Of a DNA stretch of 64,000 nucleotides, positions 7,623 to 15,604 are shown piece by piece; position 1 is the first letter of the stretch; every line of letters starts with the position of its first letter. Origin of the DNA: DASPFV01 sp035620975 (GTDB lineage Bacteria > Acidobacteriota > Vicinamibacteria > Vicinamibacterales > 2-12-FULL-66-21); the NCBI GenBank assembly GCA_035620975.1, contig DASPFV010000263.1, positions 1-64,000 on the forward strand, given 5' to 3'. The notes beneath the pieces are model-generated. The model saw only the letters and a list, made by a program, of their open reading frames with translations, was not told the DNA's origin and searched no databases. Made by a program: the position numbers and the translations under genes.

Positions 7623-8488
7623 AACCCCGCGACTCCCTCCTGTTGTCGATCTCTGGATCCACACTGAGCGCGTTCGCGCGGTCGAACTTGGGGCCATCAC
7701 GTAAATGCCAGACCCTCGGCGGCCCGGAGGCCTAGTCAAGCCCGCAGCCCGTCAGGGACGGAGCGAAGCGAAGTGGCTTGAGCGGGCCGAGGACCGCCGG
7801 ACAATCTCGCAACGTGATGGCCGCGCTGTGTGGCCACCGGGATACGCAGCGGGAGAACGAACGCGACAAACGAGACGCGTAAGGTTGGGAAAACAGGGAG
7901 AGGTGACGGCGCAGTGCCGTCTCAGGCGGAGATTCGGTGCGAGTGCGCGTTCACCTATATGAACGCAGTCTTCCGGAAGAACCTGACAGAGGCGCTGGCA
8001 GTCGGAGCAAATGGCGTCGACGGTACGTCCGACACTGGCGGCGCACTGGACGATGACACGGACAGAGCGCGGCCTTGCCGGACGACAGGGACATGCATCT
8101 GGGGTGTGAGCGACCCCCGAAAACTGAGCGCGGGACCGTGATCGGGGGGTGGCAGAAGGGGTCGCTCACGCCCCAGACGCCTCCGTCACTGCTGCTGACG
8201 GGCGCGCCGACTGCGACACGGGCGGCGAACAGCGCCGCCCTTTCCACGCGAGCGAAGTCGCTGATTGTCAGGAACATCGCCAAGTGCGACATGCCAAGTC
8301 GAACGTTCGGCGAGTTGGACAGACGAAATGCTCGATGGCCGCAGGGGGACCACTGCTCCCGGGTCTGTGGTCCCCCCGACTTTCTTTCGCTTTCGCCATT
8401 CCGGTTCATCGCCACGAGTCGACATCACGCGGAATTTGATGCCGTCCCGTGGACCGCGTCGGTGGGCGCCGCGCCATGTTCGATCGGG
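7623..8488. other. 866-bp stretch without a supported gene
   Basis: Open frames here lack recognisable domains and good start signals; a 154-codon frame on the minus strand (7951-8415) is arginine- and serine-rich like a chance frame. The one clear structure is the inverted repeat at 8099-8176. The region separates the recombinase and its leader gene from the toxin-antitoxin group within unit B. Confidence 0.5.
8099..8176. repeat. 20-bp imperfect inverted repeat (REP/MITE-like)
   Basis: The arms are CTGGGGTGTGAGCGACCCCC (8099-8118) and AGGGGTCGCTCACGCCCCAG (8157-8176). The second matches the reverse complement of the first at 18 of 20 positions, with 38 bases between. The flanking GC-rich bases also favour pairing. 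It is not next to a gene end, which argues against a simple terminator and fits a palindromic repeat element. No second copy was noticed in this window. Confidence 0.45.
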
Positions 8489-8731
8489 CTAACGCTTCGT
8501 CTCGAGTCGTTCCCGAAGACGCGTCTGGACGAGATCCCATGTGTCGCCACTGTCCAGGTCGGAGTCGAGATCGCGCAGGCGCTCCGCGATCACTTCTCGG
8601 TGCCACTCCGGGACATCGATCGTCGCAGTAGGCGTCGTGATTCGACCCCACAGCAACGCGAGATAGTCGATCTTCTCGTCGGTCGACAGGTCGTCGAATC
8701 CAGGAGGCGGAAACGGAATTGATGTGGGCAT
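8489..8731 (-). CDS. Addiction-module component (TIGR02574-type antitoxin), orphan
   Basis: The protein is 80 residues. The pattern LSTDEKIDYLALLWGRIT, then a WHREVIAERL helix and GDTWDLVQTRLRERL, matches small addiction-module proteins of the TIGR02574 type ('...EK..L...LW..I......P.W....L..RL......G.SW.EV...'). They normally lie just upstream of a ParE/RelE toxin in the same operon. No toxin frame follows on the minus strand, so this copy appears solitary. A second, paired member of the family starts 68 bases away in the opposite direction. Confidence 0.65.
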   Translation of the reverse strand: MPTSIPFPPPGFDDLSTDEKIDYLALLWGRITTPTATIDVPEWHREVIAERLRDLDSDLDSGDTWDLVQTRLRERLETKR

Positions 8732-8798
8732 CGGTGCAGCACCCGGAACAATCTGGCGCAGTATACCGGCGCACGCGGTGTCCAGCTAAAATGGAGTC

Positions 8799-9023
8799 AT
8801 GAAGCGTGACGCAGCGGAGATCCTGAAGGAGGCCCTGGCGCTCCCGACCGAGGCTCGCGCAGCACTCGCCGGCTCATTGCTCGACAGCCTCGACACCGAG
8901 GTCGACGAGGACGCCGAGGCCGCTTGGGCGACCGAGGTCAATCGACGCATGGCGGAGCTCGATAGCGGAGGCGTCAGGACCATCCCCTGGGCAGAGGTCC
9001 GCCGCCGACTCGCCGCGCGCTGA
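8799..9023 (+). CDS. Addiction-module antitoxin (TIGR02574 type)
   Basis: The protein is 74 residues: MKRDAAEILKEALALPTEAR, then LAGSLLDSLD and an acidic DTEVDEDAEAAW segment, ending RTIPWAEVRRRLAAR. This helical, acidic layout and the closing W-x-E-V-x-x-x-L helix are characteristic of the antitoxin family paired with ParE/RelE toxins. Its TGA shares one base with the toxin ATG (TGATG at 9021-9025), so the two are translationally coupled. In such systems the antitoxin blocks the toxin and represses the operon. Confidence 0.85.
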   Translation: MKRDAAEILKEALALPTEARAALAGSLLDSLDTEVDEDAEAAWATEVNRRMAELDSGGVRTIPWAEVRRRLAAR

Positions 9024-9319
9024 TGGCCCAGTTCGCGGTCGAATTCCATCCGCTTGCTGCCGACGAAGCGGAGGCTGCCGAGCGATGGTACCGCGAACGA
9101 AACGAGATCGCCTCCGCTCGTTTTCAGCGGGAGCTCGATCGCGCCGTCGATCTGATTTCCGAGCGACCGGATACCGGTGCTCCTTACTTGGCTAACACGA
9201 GGCGCGTCCTACTCCGCCGCTTCCCGTTCTTCGTCGTGTATCGCGTACGCGGCGACAACGTTCAGGTCATCGCCGTTGCGCATGCGCGGCGGCGGCCAGG
9301 ATACTGGCGATCGCGTTAG
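9023..9319 (+). CDS. RelE/ParE-family toxin
   Basis: The protein is 98 residues. The family's start (VEFHPLAADEAEAAERWYRE), the helix ARFQRELDRAVDLISERPDTG and the beta-rich end VLLRRFPFFVVYRVRGDNVQ followed by VIAVAHARRRPGYW are all present. ParE members poison gyrase and RelE members cleave mRNA on the ribosome; the sequence does not decide between them, although the WYRER...RPD...G layout is the common ParE-like form. It is coupled to the antitoxin just upstream, and this is the only complete toxin-antitoxin pair in the island. Confidence 0.9.
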   Translation: MAQFAVEFHPLAADEAEAAERWYRERNEIASARFQRELDRAVDLISERPDTGAPYLANTRRVLLRRFPFFVVYRVRGDNVQVIAVAHARRRPGYWRSR

Positions 9320-9506
9320 CCGGAGGTTCGGGGTGGTTCGAAAAGCGAAGTCCATAACCGCTCGGCATAGGTCATTCGCAGTCGCACGGCGGCGAGCTCT
9401 CGCCAGGCTCCGCAAAGGGCTTGACCTGCAGTGGACTCCTACGCTGTCTCGCGAAACGCTGCAGATCGAAGCGAGCAATCGGCGCAGCTTAGCAGCTCGG
9501 ACGACT

Positions 9507-9851
9507 ATGGCAACCCGAGACCCTGAACGGATGGGGGCGGTCACTCGTGGCACCGGAAACGTGTTCGCGGATTTGGGCTTTCCCAAGGCCGCCGAGCGTC
9601 AAGCCAAGCTGCGCCTGGCTTATGCGCTGAATCAGGTGCTGGGAGAGCGGAAGCTCTCGCAGACAGACGCAGCCAAGGTGCTGGGCATCACTCAGCGCAA
9701 GGTCTCCGCGCTTCGTCGCTACAAGCTGGCTGGCTTCTCTTTCGAACGACTGCTGAAGCTGTTGGAGGCTATCGATGAGGATGTCGAGATTGTAATTTGC
9801 CAGAAGTCGCGGTCTGGAAGGCCCGCATGGATCATCGTCGTTGCGACGTGA
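9507..9851 (+). CDS. XRE-family HigA-like antitoxin, solitary
   Basis: The protein is 114 residues from the ATG at 9507. A short N-terminal stretch (GNVFADLGFPKAAERQAKLR) leads to a helix-turn-helix (ERKLSQTDAAKVLGITQRKV), then FSFERLLKLLEAIDEDVEIV and a short basic end. This is the pattern of HTH_37-type XRE proteins that serve as antitoxins to RelE/Gp49-like toxins encoded just upstream. Here the 187 bases upstream hold no toxin frame, so it is probably an orphan, possibly still acting as a DNA-binding repressor. A longer in-frame reading upstream is ignored because it lacks family similarity. Confidence 0.75.
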   Translation: MATRDPERMGAVTRGTGNVFADLGFPKAAERQAKLRLAYALNQVLGERKLSQTDAAKVLGITQRKVSALRRYKLAGFSFERLLKLLEAIDEDVEIVICQKSRSGRPAWIIVVAT

Positions 9852-9977
9852 GTTCCTTCCCTCCATTCGAAGGTGGAACCGCATCATTGTGGCGTCACGC
9901 CTTCAATATACGAATCTGTAACCGTCCGCTCGGTTCTCGTCTCTAGAAGTGCGGCGCACTGTTGCTAAAATCAGCCT

Positions 9978-10757
9978 GTGTTCACGCTAGCAGCGATCAT
10001 CCTCGCGCTTGCGCTCCAGGAGTCTCCGCATTCGCCATCCTCTGGGGGTTCCCTTGTCGGATGCGCATCAGACGCGATGGCCCAGCGCCTCCCGGGCGTA
10101 GCCGTTGTTGCGAAGAGTGGTCGAGTGCAATTGACCGCGACGGCCGATGCCGGTGGCTGTTACGAATTGAAGGACCTGCCGAGCGGTTCCTATCGGGTGA
10201 CCGCACGTTTGCCTGGCTTCGACAATGTGACCCGCGATGGTTTGAACATTGTGACCGGGAGTGTCGCGCGTCTTGACTTTGCGATGCGCGTCAGCGCCAT
10301 CTGCGAGTGCGTTCGCCTCGGAGGCACAACCCTGGCAGAACAGTGGGGCCACGCGGACGCGGTGCTCCATGTCCGGCTCTCGGCTTCCGAGTCACAGCCC
10401 ACAACGCCAGTGGGGTATTACCGCCACGTAGCAACGGTGATTGATGCCCTGAAGAAGCCTGCAGTTCCGCTCAGGGCGCCTGTATCTGTGCTCCAGAATC
10501 AGCGCAGTGCAGCACCGGGGCCGTACGATATCGACCAAGAGTTGGTGCTGTTCCTCAAGACCTGGCGGTCGAGCGAGTTCATGATCACGAACGACGAGCC
10601 TGGGCTGGCGGTTCCCACGGGAAGTTCCGATCCTGCTATCGCATTTCTCATTCAGAACGGCCACATCCGACGAGCACCGCCGGAGTTTTCCCGCTACGTC
10701 GGAATGCCGCTTGGTGCGTTCCTTGACGAGTTGCGCGCTCTTTCGCGCGGCAAATAA
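9978..10757 (+). CDS. Secreted protein with carboxypeptidase-regulatory-like domain
   Basis: The protein is 259 residues from a GTG start. The short hydrophobic N-terminus (MFTLAAIILALALQESPH) is a likely signal peptide. About residues 25-105 form a carboxypeptidase D regulatory-like beta sandwich: GGSLVGCASDAMAQRLPGV, then VQLTATADAGGCYELKDLPS and GSYRVTARLPGFDNVTRDGL. The remaining 150 residues are of unknown type, with mixed strands and no enzyme motif seen. It is the rightmost gene of unit B, ending 84 bases before motif copy 3. Cargo status is inferred from that position. Confidence 0.65.
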   Translation: MFTLAAIILALALQESPHSPSSGGSLVGCASDAMAQRLPGVAVVAKSGRVQLTATADAGGCYELKDLPSGSYRVTARLPGFDNVTRDGLNIVTGSVARLDFAMRVSAICECVRLGGTTLAEQWGHADAVLHVRLSASESQPTTPVGYYRHVATVIDALKKPAVPLRAPVSVLQNQRSAAPGPYDIDQELVLFLKTWRSSEFMITNDEPGLAVPTGSSDPAIAFLIQNGHIRRAPPEFSRYVGMPLGAFLDELRALSRGK

Positions 10758-10841
10758 GCAACGCGGTCACAGGCGACAACGCCACCAATTGGCAGCACGA
10801 CCAGCGTCAGGCCGCCCCGCTCCACAGCTGCAAGTACCGCT

Positions 10842-10862
10842 GGTTGCACGCCCCCGCAGCCA
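10842..10862 (+). repeat. Core motif copy 3 (right border of unit B)
   Basis: GGTTGC, then AC, then GCCCCCGCAGCCA; one base differs from the other copies (GCAGCC for GCAACC). Read antisense, the DNA to its left gives L-A-A-G-A-C-N-Q-R-Y-L-Q-L-W, resembling the recombinase tail L-V-A-G-A-R-N-P-L-N-L-E-C at copy 2. The ADOP gene begins 57 bases to the right. Confidence 0.55.
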
Positions 10863-10887
10863 ATCCAGGCGAGGCTTTACACCGCTG

Positions 10888-10904
10888 ACTTTGCAGAGTA
10901 AAGT
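10888..10904 (+). promoter_or_regulatory. Short palindrome upstream of the ADOP gene
   Basis: ACTTT, seven bases, AAAGT, centred about 23 bases before the permease start. It resembles the kind of operator expected for PadR-controlled ADOP genes, but no PadR gene is adjacent, perhaps because unit B inserted here. The promoter itself is not clear. Confidence 0.3.
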
Positions 10905-10918
10905 TACTGGCCATCGTC

Positions 10919-13438
10919 ATGCGGCACACCACCCCCTGGCAGCGTTCCCTCGATGCGCTCGGTTCCATCAGGCGCGACCTCGCGCATGCGGCACGGTCGC
11001 TCGCCAAGGAGCGGGCGTTTGCGCTGGTGTGCGTCATCTCGCTCGGCATCGGGATGGGCGCGGTGGTCGCGCTCGCGGCCTTCAGTCGCGCGATCGAGGC
11101 GCCGGCGCGCGGCATCGACACCGAAGGTCTGGCCGAGCTCCTGGTGCTCCCGCTCGGTCCGCTCCGCGCCAGGGCCGGCGTGTGGGCGCTCGAACAGTGG
11201 TCCTATCCGGACTATCGGGCGTTGCGCGACGGCGAGGTCGGCATGGCCATCACGGGATGGACCAGGCAGTTCAGCGAGGTCGGCGCGCGAACCGCCGACG
11301 ACACGGCGCCTCCGCGTGTCACGACATTGTTCGTGTCGGCCAATTACTTCAGTACCTTCGGCGTCTCGCTCGCACAGGGGTCCGGATTCGATCCGCTGAT
11401 CGATGACGTGCCATCGGCCGAGCCGCGCGTAGTCCTGAGCCATGACTTCTGGCGGAGCCGGATGTCATCCGATCCCGAGATCGTCGGAAAACCGCTGACG
11501 ATCGATGGCATCCCCCATACGGTGGTCGGGATTGCGCCGGAGGACTTCCGCGGCCACTTTCACGTCTTCGAAGCCCCGGGCTCCCTGCTGTTCGTCCCCC
11601 TCGAGCAACATCCACGTCTGAGGTCGAATCCGTCTCTCCGGGACGACCGGACCGTGGACTGGGTGCGAATCCACGGCCGGCTCGACCCCGGCGTCGACCT
11701 CACGCGGGCGAAGGGCCTGGTCTCGGCGACCGTCGCTGGACTGGCGCAGCGGTACCCCGCCACGAACCAGTTCAAGGCCGCGACTGTCGAGCCCTACTAC
11801 TCGCAGGGGGCGGTCGGCCGTCCGGAGGCGCTGCGCGTGTTCAGCGGGATCCTCGGCCTGGCGGGAGCGGTGCTCCTGATCGTGTGCCTGAACATCTCGG
11901 GCATGATGCTGGTTCGCGGCGCGACCCGGCAGCGCGAGCTGTCGATCCGCGCCGCGCTCGGCGCGAGCCGGCGGCGTCTCATCCAGCATCTGTTCTTCGA
12001 AGCCGTGTGGCTGGCCCTTGCTGGCGCCGCGCTCAGCGGGTTCGTGCTGTTCGGCATTCCCGCCGCCGTGGCGTGGTGGATCGGCGCGCCGGTTCCGCAG
12101 GAGATCGATCTCGACGCGGTCAATGTCGCGATCGCATCCGGCCTGTGCCTGCTCGTGAGCGTCCTCTTCGGATTGCTGCCGGCCGTCCGTTTCAGCCGTC
12201 CCAACCTGACTCCCGCGTTGAAGGACGATGTCGGCGCCGGGGGACGCGAGACCATCCGCGTGCATCGGGTGGCGGCGATGGCGCAAGTGGGCATCGCGAT
12301 TCCGTTTCTCGTGATCAGCGGCGTGATGCTCGACCGGACGCGGACAGCCGATTTCGGTTTTCTCACCGATGGACTGGCGGGAGTGCGCCTGCCGCCGCCA
12401 GTCGGCCCGGAGCGCGACGCCGCCTTTGCCATGCGGAAGGTTCGCGACGATCTTCAGCGGGCAAGCGGCGTGCGCTCCGTGGCCCTGGCCGAGGGCATGC
12501 CAGTCGACTTCGACTACCGGCTCTTTCGAGTGGCCCGCGCGGGCGAAGCGCAGTTCGTCACGGCCCACGTCACCCGCGTGGGCGAACACTTTCTCGAGAC
12601 CATCGGAGCGCCGCTGCTGCGAGGCCGGACGATCACGGCCGACGACCGCATCAGGGCGGCGCCCGTCGCGGTGATCTCCGAACCGCTCGCCAGGCGGCTC
12701 TTTCCGGCCACGGAGCCGATTGGCGAACGGGTGACGGTCACGCTCGACGAGAGCCGCGAGCAGGAGTTCACGATCGTGGGCGTCAGTGCGGACTTCGCCA
12801 CATCCCAGTTGACGACCGAACGGCCTCAGATCCTGCTGCCGCTGCCAGACCTGTTCGGGTCGCCGGTGCATCTCATCGCGCGTGGCGCGCCGGGGGATGA
12901 ACCGAAGTTGAAGGCCGGCCTGGAGAGCGCGCTGCGCGAGTTGGGCGTCGACGCCCTCCCCGGTGTGTCGTTCTCCGGCATCGTCACCGGACAGGACCTC
13001 GTCCAGAAGAGCATCGCCGACCTGATTGCCGAGTCGACCGCCGCGGCGGTCGCCGGAGGGATCGTCCTGCTCCTCGCGGCGCTGGGCATCGTCGGCGTCG
13101 TGGGGTTCATGGTGGCCACGCGAACACGCGAACTCGCCATCCGGATGGCGCTGGGGTCGACCCGTCTCCGCGTCTTCCGCCTGATGCTGTCGGACATCGT
13201 GAGGCTCGTGATCCCCGGCGTCGCCGGCGGCCTCGTCCTCGCGGCGGTTCTGATCCGCACGATGGAAGACGTGATGGGCACGCCACTCACCCTGGGCCCG
13301 GATCCGCTCGGCGTCATGGAGCCGCTGATCTACGCGATCGCCTCCACGGTCGCCGTCACCGCCGCACTCCTGGCCGGCCTTCCGGCCGCCCGCCGGGCCA
13401 CCGCCGTACAGCCGATGGTGGCGATACGCTCCGAGTAA
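10919..13438 (+). CDS. ADOP-type ABC transporter permease (FtsX/MacB-like)
   Basis: The protein is 839 residues with two FtsX cores, each preceded by a MacB-type periplasmic domain. The first transmembrane helix is at about 30-55 (FALVCVISLGIGMGAVVALA). A first core follows around 300-430 (VLLIVCLNISGMMLVRGATR, QRELSIRAALGASRRRL), then a single central helix near 455-470. The second core is at 705-835 (RTRELAIRMALGSTRLRVFR), with the closing AARRATAVQPMVAIR. The RELsIRxALGAsR motif in both halves is the ADOP hallmark. It lacks the N-terminal prefix domain and an adjacent PadR or ATPase gene, so its partner must lie elsewhere. The substrate is unknown. Confidence 0.88.
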   Translation: MRHTTPWQRSLDALGSIRRDLAHAARSLAKERAFALVCVISLGIGMGAVVALAAFSRAIEAPARGIDTEGLAELLVLPLGPLRARAGVWALEQWSYPDYRALRDGEVGMAITGWTRQFSEVGARTADDTAPPRVTTLFVSANYFSTFGVSLAQGSGFDPLIDDVPSAEPRVVLSHDFWRSRMSSDPEIVGKPLTIDGIPHTVVGIAPEDFRGHFHVFEAPGSLLFVPLEQHPRLRSNPSLRDDRTVDWVRIHGRLDPGVDLTRAKGLVSATVAGLAQRYPATNQFKAATVEPYYSQGAVGRPEALRVFSGILGLAGAVLLIVCLNISGMMLVRGATRQRELSIRAALGASRRRLIQHLFFEAVWLALAGAALSGFVLFGIPAAVAWWIGAPVPQEIDLDAVNVAIASGLCLLVSVLFGLLPAVRFSRPNLTPALKDDVGAGGRETIRVHRVAAMAQVGIAIPFLVISGVMLDRTRTADFGFLTDGLAGVRLPPPVGPERDAAFAMRKVRDDLQRASGVRSVALAEGMPVDFDYRLFRVARAGEAQFVTAHVTRVGEHFLETIGAPLLRGRTITADDRIRAAPVAVISEPLARRLFPATEPIGERVTVTLDESREQEFTIVGVSADFATSQLTTERPQILLPLPDLFGSPVHLIARGAPGDEPKLKAGLESALRELGVDALPGVSFSGIVTGQDLVQKSIADLIAESTAAAVAGGIVLLLAALGIVGVVGFMVATRTRELAIRMALGSTRLRVFRLMLSDIVRLVIPGVAGGLVLAAVLIRTMEDVMGTPLTLGPDPLGVMEPLIYAIASTVAVTAALLAGLPAARRATAVQPMVAIRSE

Positions 13439-13484
13439 GGCCCGTGAGAATGCGGCCGCCCGCCGGCGCCGACCTGAACCAAGG

Positions 13485-13502
13485 CGGTGCCTGGCGGCAC
13501 CG
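13485..13502 (+). terminator. 7-bp-stem hairpin after the ADOP gene
   Basis: CGGTGCC, TGGC, GGCACCG: a perfect stem 47 bases past the permease stop. No T-run follows, so intrinsic termination would be weak. Confidence 0.3.
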
Positions 13503-13585
13503 GCTGTTATCAGGTGACACGTCGCCCCTCAGCCGGTGACCGTGGCCACCTGATCTGGCGCGGCTACAATCCAGGGAGCATCATC

Positions 13586-14203
13586 ATGGGCTCGAGGAGC
13601 ATACTCCAGGACGCCGCCGAGGGTCGGGCCATTGTGCACCCGTGGACTGTCGATCTCTATCACCGCGCGATTGCCGAGGGGTGGCTGGAGGAGAGCCCGG
13701 CATTCGAGCTGTTGGAGGGCTTCATCGTCCGGAAGGATCGCGCGACGGCCGGGGAGGACCTCCTGACGATTGGCGATCGACACCGGCTCGCGGTGCAGCG
13801 CCTCGTGAAGCTCGCGGCGCGGTTCGAGCCACTCGGCCACACGCTCCAGGTGCAGCAACCGATTCAACACCCCCCGACGAACGAACCGGAGCCCGACGGC
13901 TCCGTGATTCGTGGCGCCGATGATGACTATCGGAACGGACCTCCAGGAGCCACCAGCGTCACCTGCGTCATCGAGGTCGCCGATAATTCGCTGCCGCGGG
14001 ATCTTGGCGTCAAGCTGCACATGTACGCGCGCGCGGCAATCGCGCAGTATGTCGTCGTCGACCTGGTGCATGATCTGGTGCTCGATCATCGGCAGCCCGC
14101 TGGCGACGAGTATCAGGAGGTGGCGTCGCTTCGCGCCGGCGACGTGGAGCTTCGCGCCGGCGAGCACGCGGTGCGCGTTTCCGTGAGCCAGCTCCTGCCC
14201 TGA
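13586..14203 (+). CDS. Uma2-family (DUF820) putative restriction endonuclease-like protein
   Basis: The protein is 205 residues from the ATG at 13586. The PD-(D/E)XK-type core of the Uma2 family is visible: FELLEGFIVRKDRAT near the start, EPEPDGSVIRG (acidic residue of the 'PD..V' motif), then VTCVIEVADNSLPRDLGVKL with the E...K pair and HMYARAAIAQYVVVDL, the usual 'K...Y...G...YWV.D' strand-helix unit. These proteins are abundant in cyanobacteria and Acidobacteriota, and their in vivo function is not established. An N-terminal extension to 13487 is possible but looks non-coding. It stands alone between the ADOP gene and the oppositely oriented cupin gene. Confidence 0.8.
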   Translation: MGSRSILQDAAEGRAIVHPWTVDLYHRAIAEGWLEESPAFELLEGFIVRKDRATAGEDLLTIGDRHRLAVQRLVKLAARFEPLGHTLQVQQPIQHPPTNEPEPDGSVIRGADDDYRNGPPGATSVTCVIEVADNSLPRDLGVKLHMYARAAIAQYVVVDLVHDLVLDHRQPAGDEYQEVASLRAGDVELRAGEHAVRVSVSQLLP

Positions 14204-14418
14204 TACCGATCGCGCCTTCGGCTGCTCGGCCTGCCGCTCGTTCACGTGGCCATCGGCTCGCCGGCTGCCGGGATCTCTCGGCGCGGGTGGCGAGAGGCTG
14301 GAACGCGGTCGGGACCTTTGGAACCATTCGAGTCGCCCAGGCACGAACTGCCGGTCAGCACGATACTCAGGATGGTAGGAAGGTACGATCCGGTGTTGTC
14401 TTCAGTGCCTGACCGGCG

Positions 14419-14787
14419 CTACTTCGCGTACGCCGCGGCTCCCAGGAAGTGCAGCGAGACGTACGGCGCCTGTCCCACTACCCAGCTGTCGTGCGGGATC
14501 GGTGGAATGTAGAACAGTTCGCCGGCTCGCAGCTCCACCACCCGTCCGTTTTCGAAAGCCGCGGTGGCTGTACCGGACAGCACCATCCCCACGTGTTCCA
14601 CGACGCAGCGGGTCTGGCCGACCTGCGGCCCCACGTGCTCGGACCACCGCCACCCTGGCTCATAGGTGGCGCGGCCGATCGTCAGCCCGCCGAGGTGGAC
14701 CAGTTCGAACTTGCCCTTCACCATCCGGCGCAGCTCATCGGGCGCCTCGAAGCGTTTGAGAATGACATCCACGGGCGGCTGGTTCAT
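14419..14787 (-). CDS. Cupin-domain protein
   Basis: The protein is 122 residues, a single small cupin barrel. Strands read FELVHLGGLTIGRATYEPGW, then WSEHVGP (first motif region), VEHVGMVLSGTATAAFENGR, ELRAGELFYIPPIPHDSWVV and APYVSLHFLG. Histidines in the first (SEH) and second (IPHDSW) motifs could bind a metal. Such proteins may be isomerases, dioxygenases or binding proteins, and no specific reaction can be assigned. The start at 14787 is chosen because GGAG lies 5 bases upstream; an ATG at 14820 lacks such a site. The 214 bases between Uma2 and this gene hold nothing recognisable. Confidence 0.8.
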   Translation of the reverse strand: MNQPPVDVILKRFEAPDELRRMVKGKFELVHLGGLTIGRATYEPGWRWSEHVGPQVGQTRCVVEHVGMVLSGTATAAFENGRVVELRAGELFYIPPIPHDSWVVGQAPYVSLHFLGAAAYAK

Positions 14788-15064
14788 CGAAGCTCCAGAA
14801 CGTTCTGCGTGAGATCCCATCGTAATGGTGCGATCTGCGGTTTTTACGCTGGTTGCGCTCGGAGCGCAAGTCCCACCGACGCCTATATCCTGGCCACGCT
14901 GCGCGTGGGCCGGCGCTGAAGGCAGGCCAGCGTGGCCGGCCGCCTTGCGGCAGCTGACTGGCTGTGCCCTCGTTGGCCTGCCCGCTTCTGCCGGACACGC
15001 TGTGTGGGCGGGCATGGGTCCAGCTACGGAACTCCGCCTGACACCTGCGGTAAGCTGGCTGGGC

Positions 15065-15604
15065 ATGCCGCCTCCCCTGAAGCGGGTCCTCGTGTTCACC
15101 GACGGCGCGTGCTCCGGAAACCCCGGGCCGGGCGGCTACGGCGTCATCCTCCAGTACGGCGACTACCGCCGCGAGCTCTGCGGCGGCTACCGCCGGACGA
15201 CCAACAACCGGATGGAGCTGACGGCGGCGATCACCGGGCTGCAGTCGCTCAGGGAGCGCTGTCACGTCACGTTGTTCAGCGACTCCGAGTACGTCGTCAA
15301 GGGCATCTCCCGGGGATGGGCGCGAGGCTGGCGCGCGAAGGGCTGGAGGCGATCCGGCAGGACGGTGCCCAACTGGGAGCTGTGGCGCCGCTTGCTCGAG
15401 CTGTGCGAATACCACGACGTGCACGTGCGCTGGGTCGAGGGGCACGCCGGCCACGCCGAGAACGAGCGGTGCGACGAGCTCGCCGTCCAGGCGTACGGCT
15501 GCAACAACCTCGCTGTCGATCTGGGTTACGAGCGGCCTCCCGTGCCGGGCGGGGCACAGGAGTCCGCACCAGGCAGTGGCGCCGGAATCCGGCTGCACGA
15601 GTGA
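15065..15604 (+). CDS. rnhA: Ribonuclease HI
   Basis: The protein is 179 residues. The DEDD catalytic set is complete: D13 in VLVFTDGACSGNPGPGGYG, E51 in TNNRMELTAAI, D72 in LFSDSEYVVKGI and D136 in ENERCDELA, with the handle region (GWARGWRAKGWRRSG) and the conserved H-A-G-H loop (HVRWVEGHAGH). It cuts RNA in RNA-DNA hybrids. The C-terminus has about 25 extra residues (GNN..., proline/glycine-rich) beyond the usual enzyme. The chosen ATG sits directly before the first strand. The stop overlaps the next ATG (TGATG), so the acetyltransferase is probably co-translated. Confidence 0.95.
   Translation: MPPPLKRVLVFTDGACSGNPGPGGYGVILQYGDYRRELCGGYRRTTNNRMELTAAITGLQSLRERCHVTLFSDSEYVVKGISRGWARGWRAKGWRRSGRTVPNWELWRRLLELCEYHDVHVRWVEGHAGHAENERCDELAVQAYGCNNLAVDLGYERPPVPGGAQESAPGSGAGIRLHE

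Larger units (their letters stand above)
2741..10862. mobile_element. Tandem pair of recombinase-encoding integrative elements
   Basis: Three direct copies of a 21-bp motif (2741, 5824, 10842) divide this region into unit A (about 3.1 kb) and unit B (about 5.0 kb). Just right of motifs 1 and 2 the two units share a 13-bp-stem hairpin and the 3' end of a large serine recombinase gene. Just left of motifs 2 and 3 they share a second stretch of weaker similarity, the presumed right ends. This order (core, left end, cargo, right end, core) is what two successive insertions at one site would leave. Unit A carries a DUF433 gene and a beta-lactamase-fold gene. Unit B carries toxin-antitoxin pieces and a secreted protein. 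Both recombinases are broken, so the pair is probably immobile unless helped in trans. Confidence 0.6.

Noticed and set aside
7951..8415. A 154-codon minus-strand frame as a possible gene
   Set aside because: No domain, no ribosome site, composition like chance frames, and it spans the inverted repeat.
9340..9480. Possible antitoxin remnant (R-R-R-A-L-A-R-L-R-K-G-L-D-L-Q-W-T-P)
   Set aside because: The short stretch resembles the tail of some antitoxins but is too small and has no start, so it is not listed as a feature.
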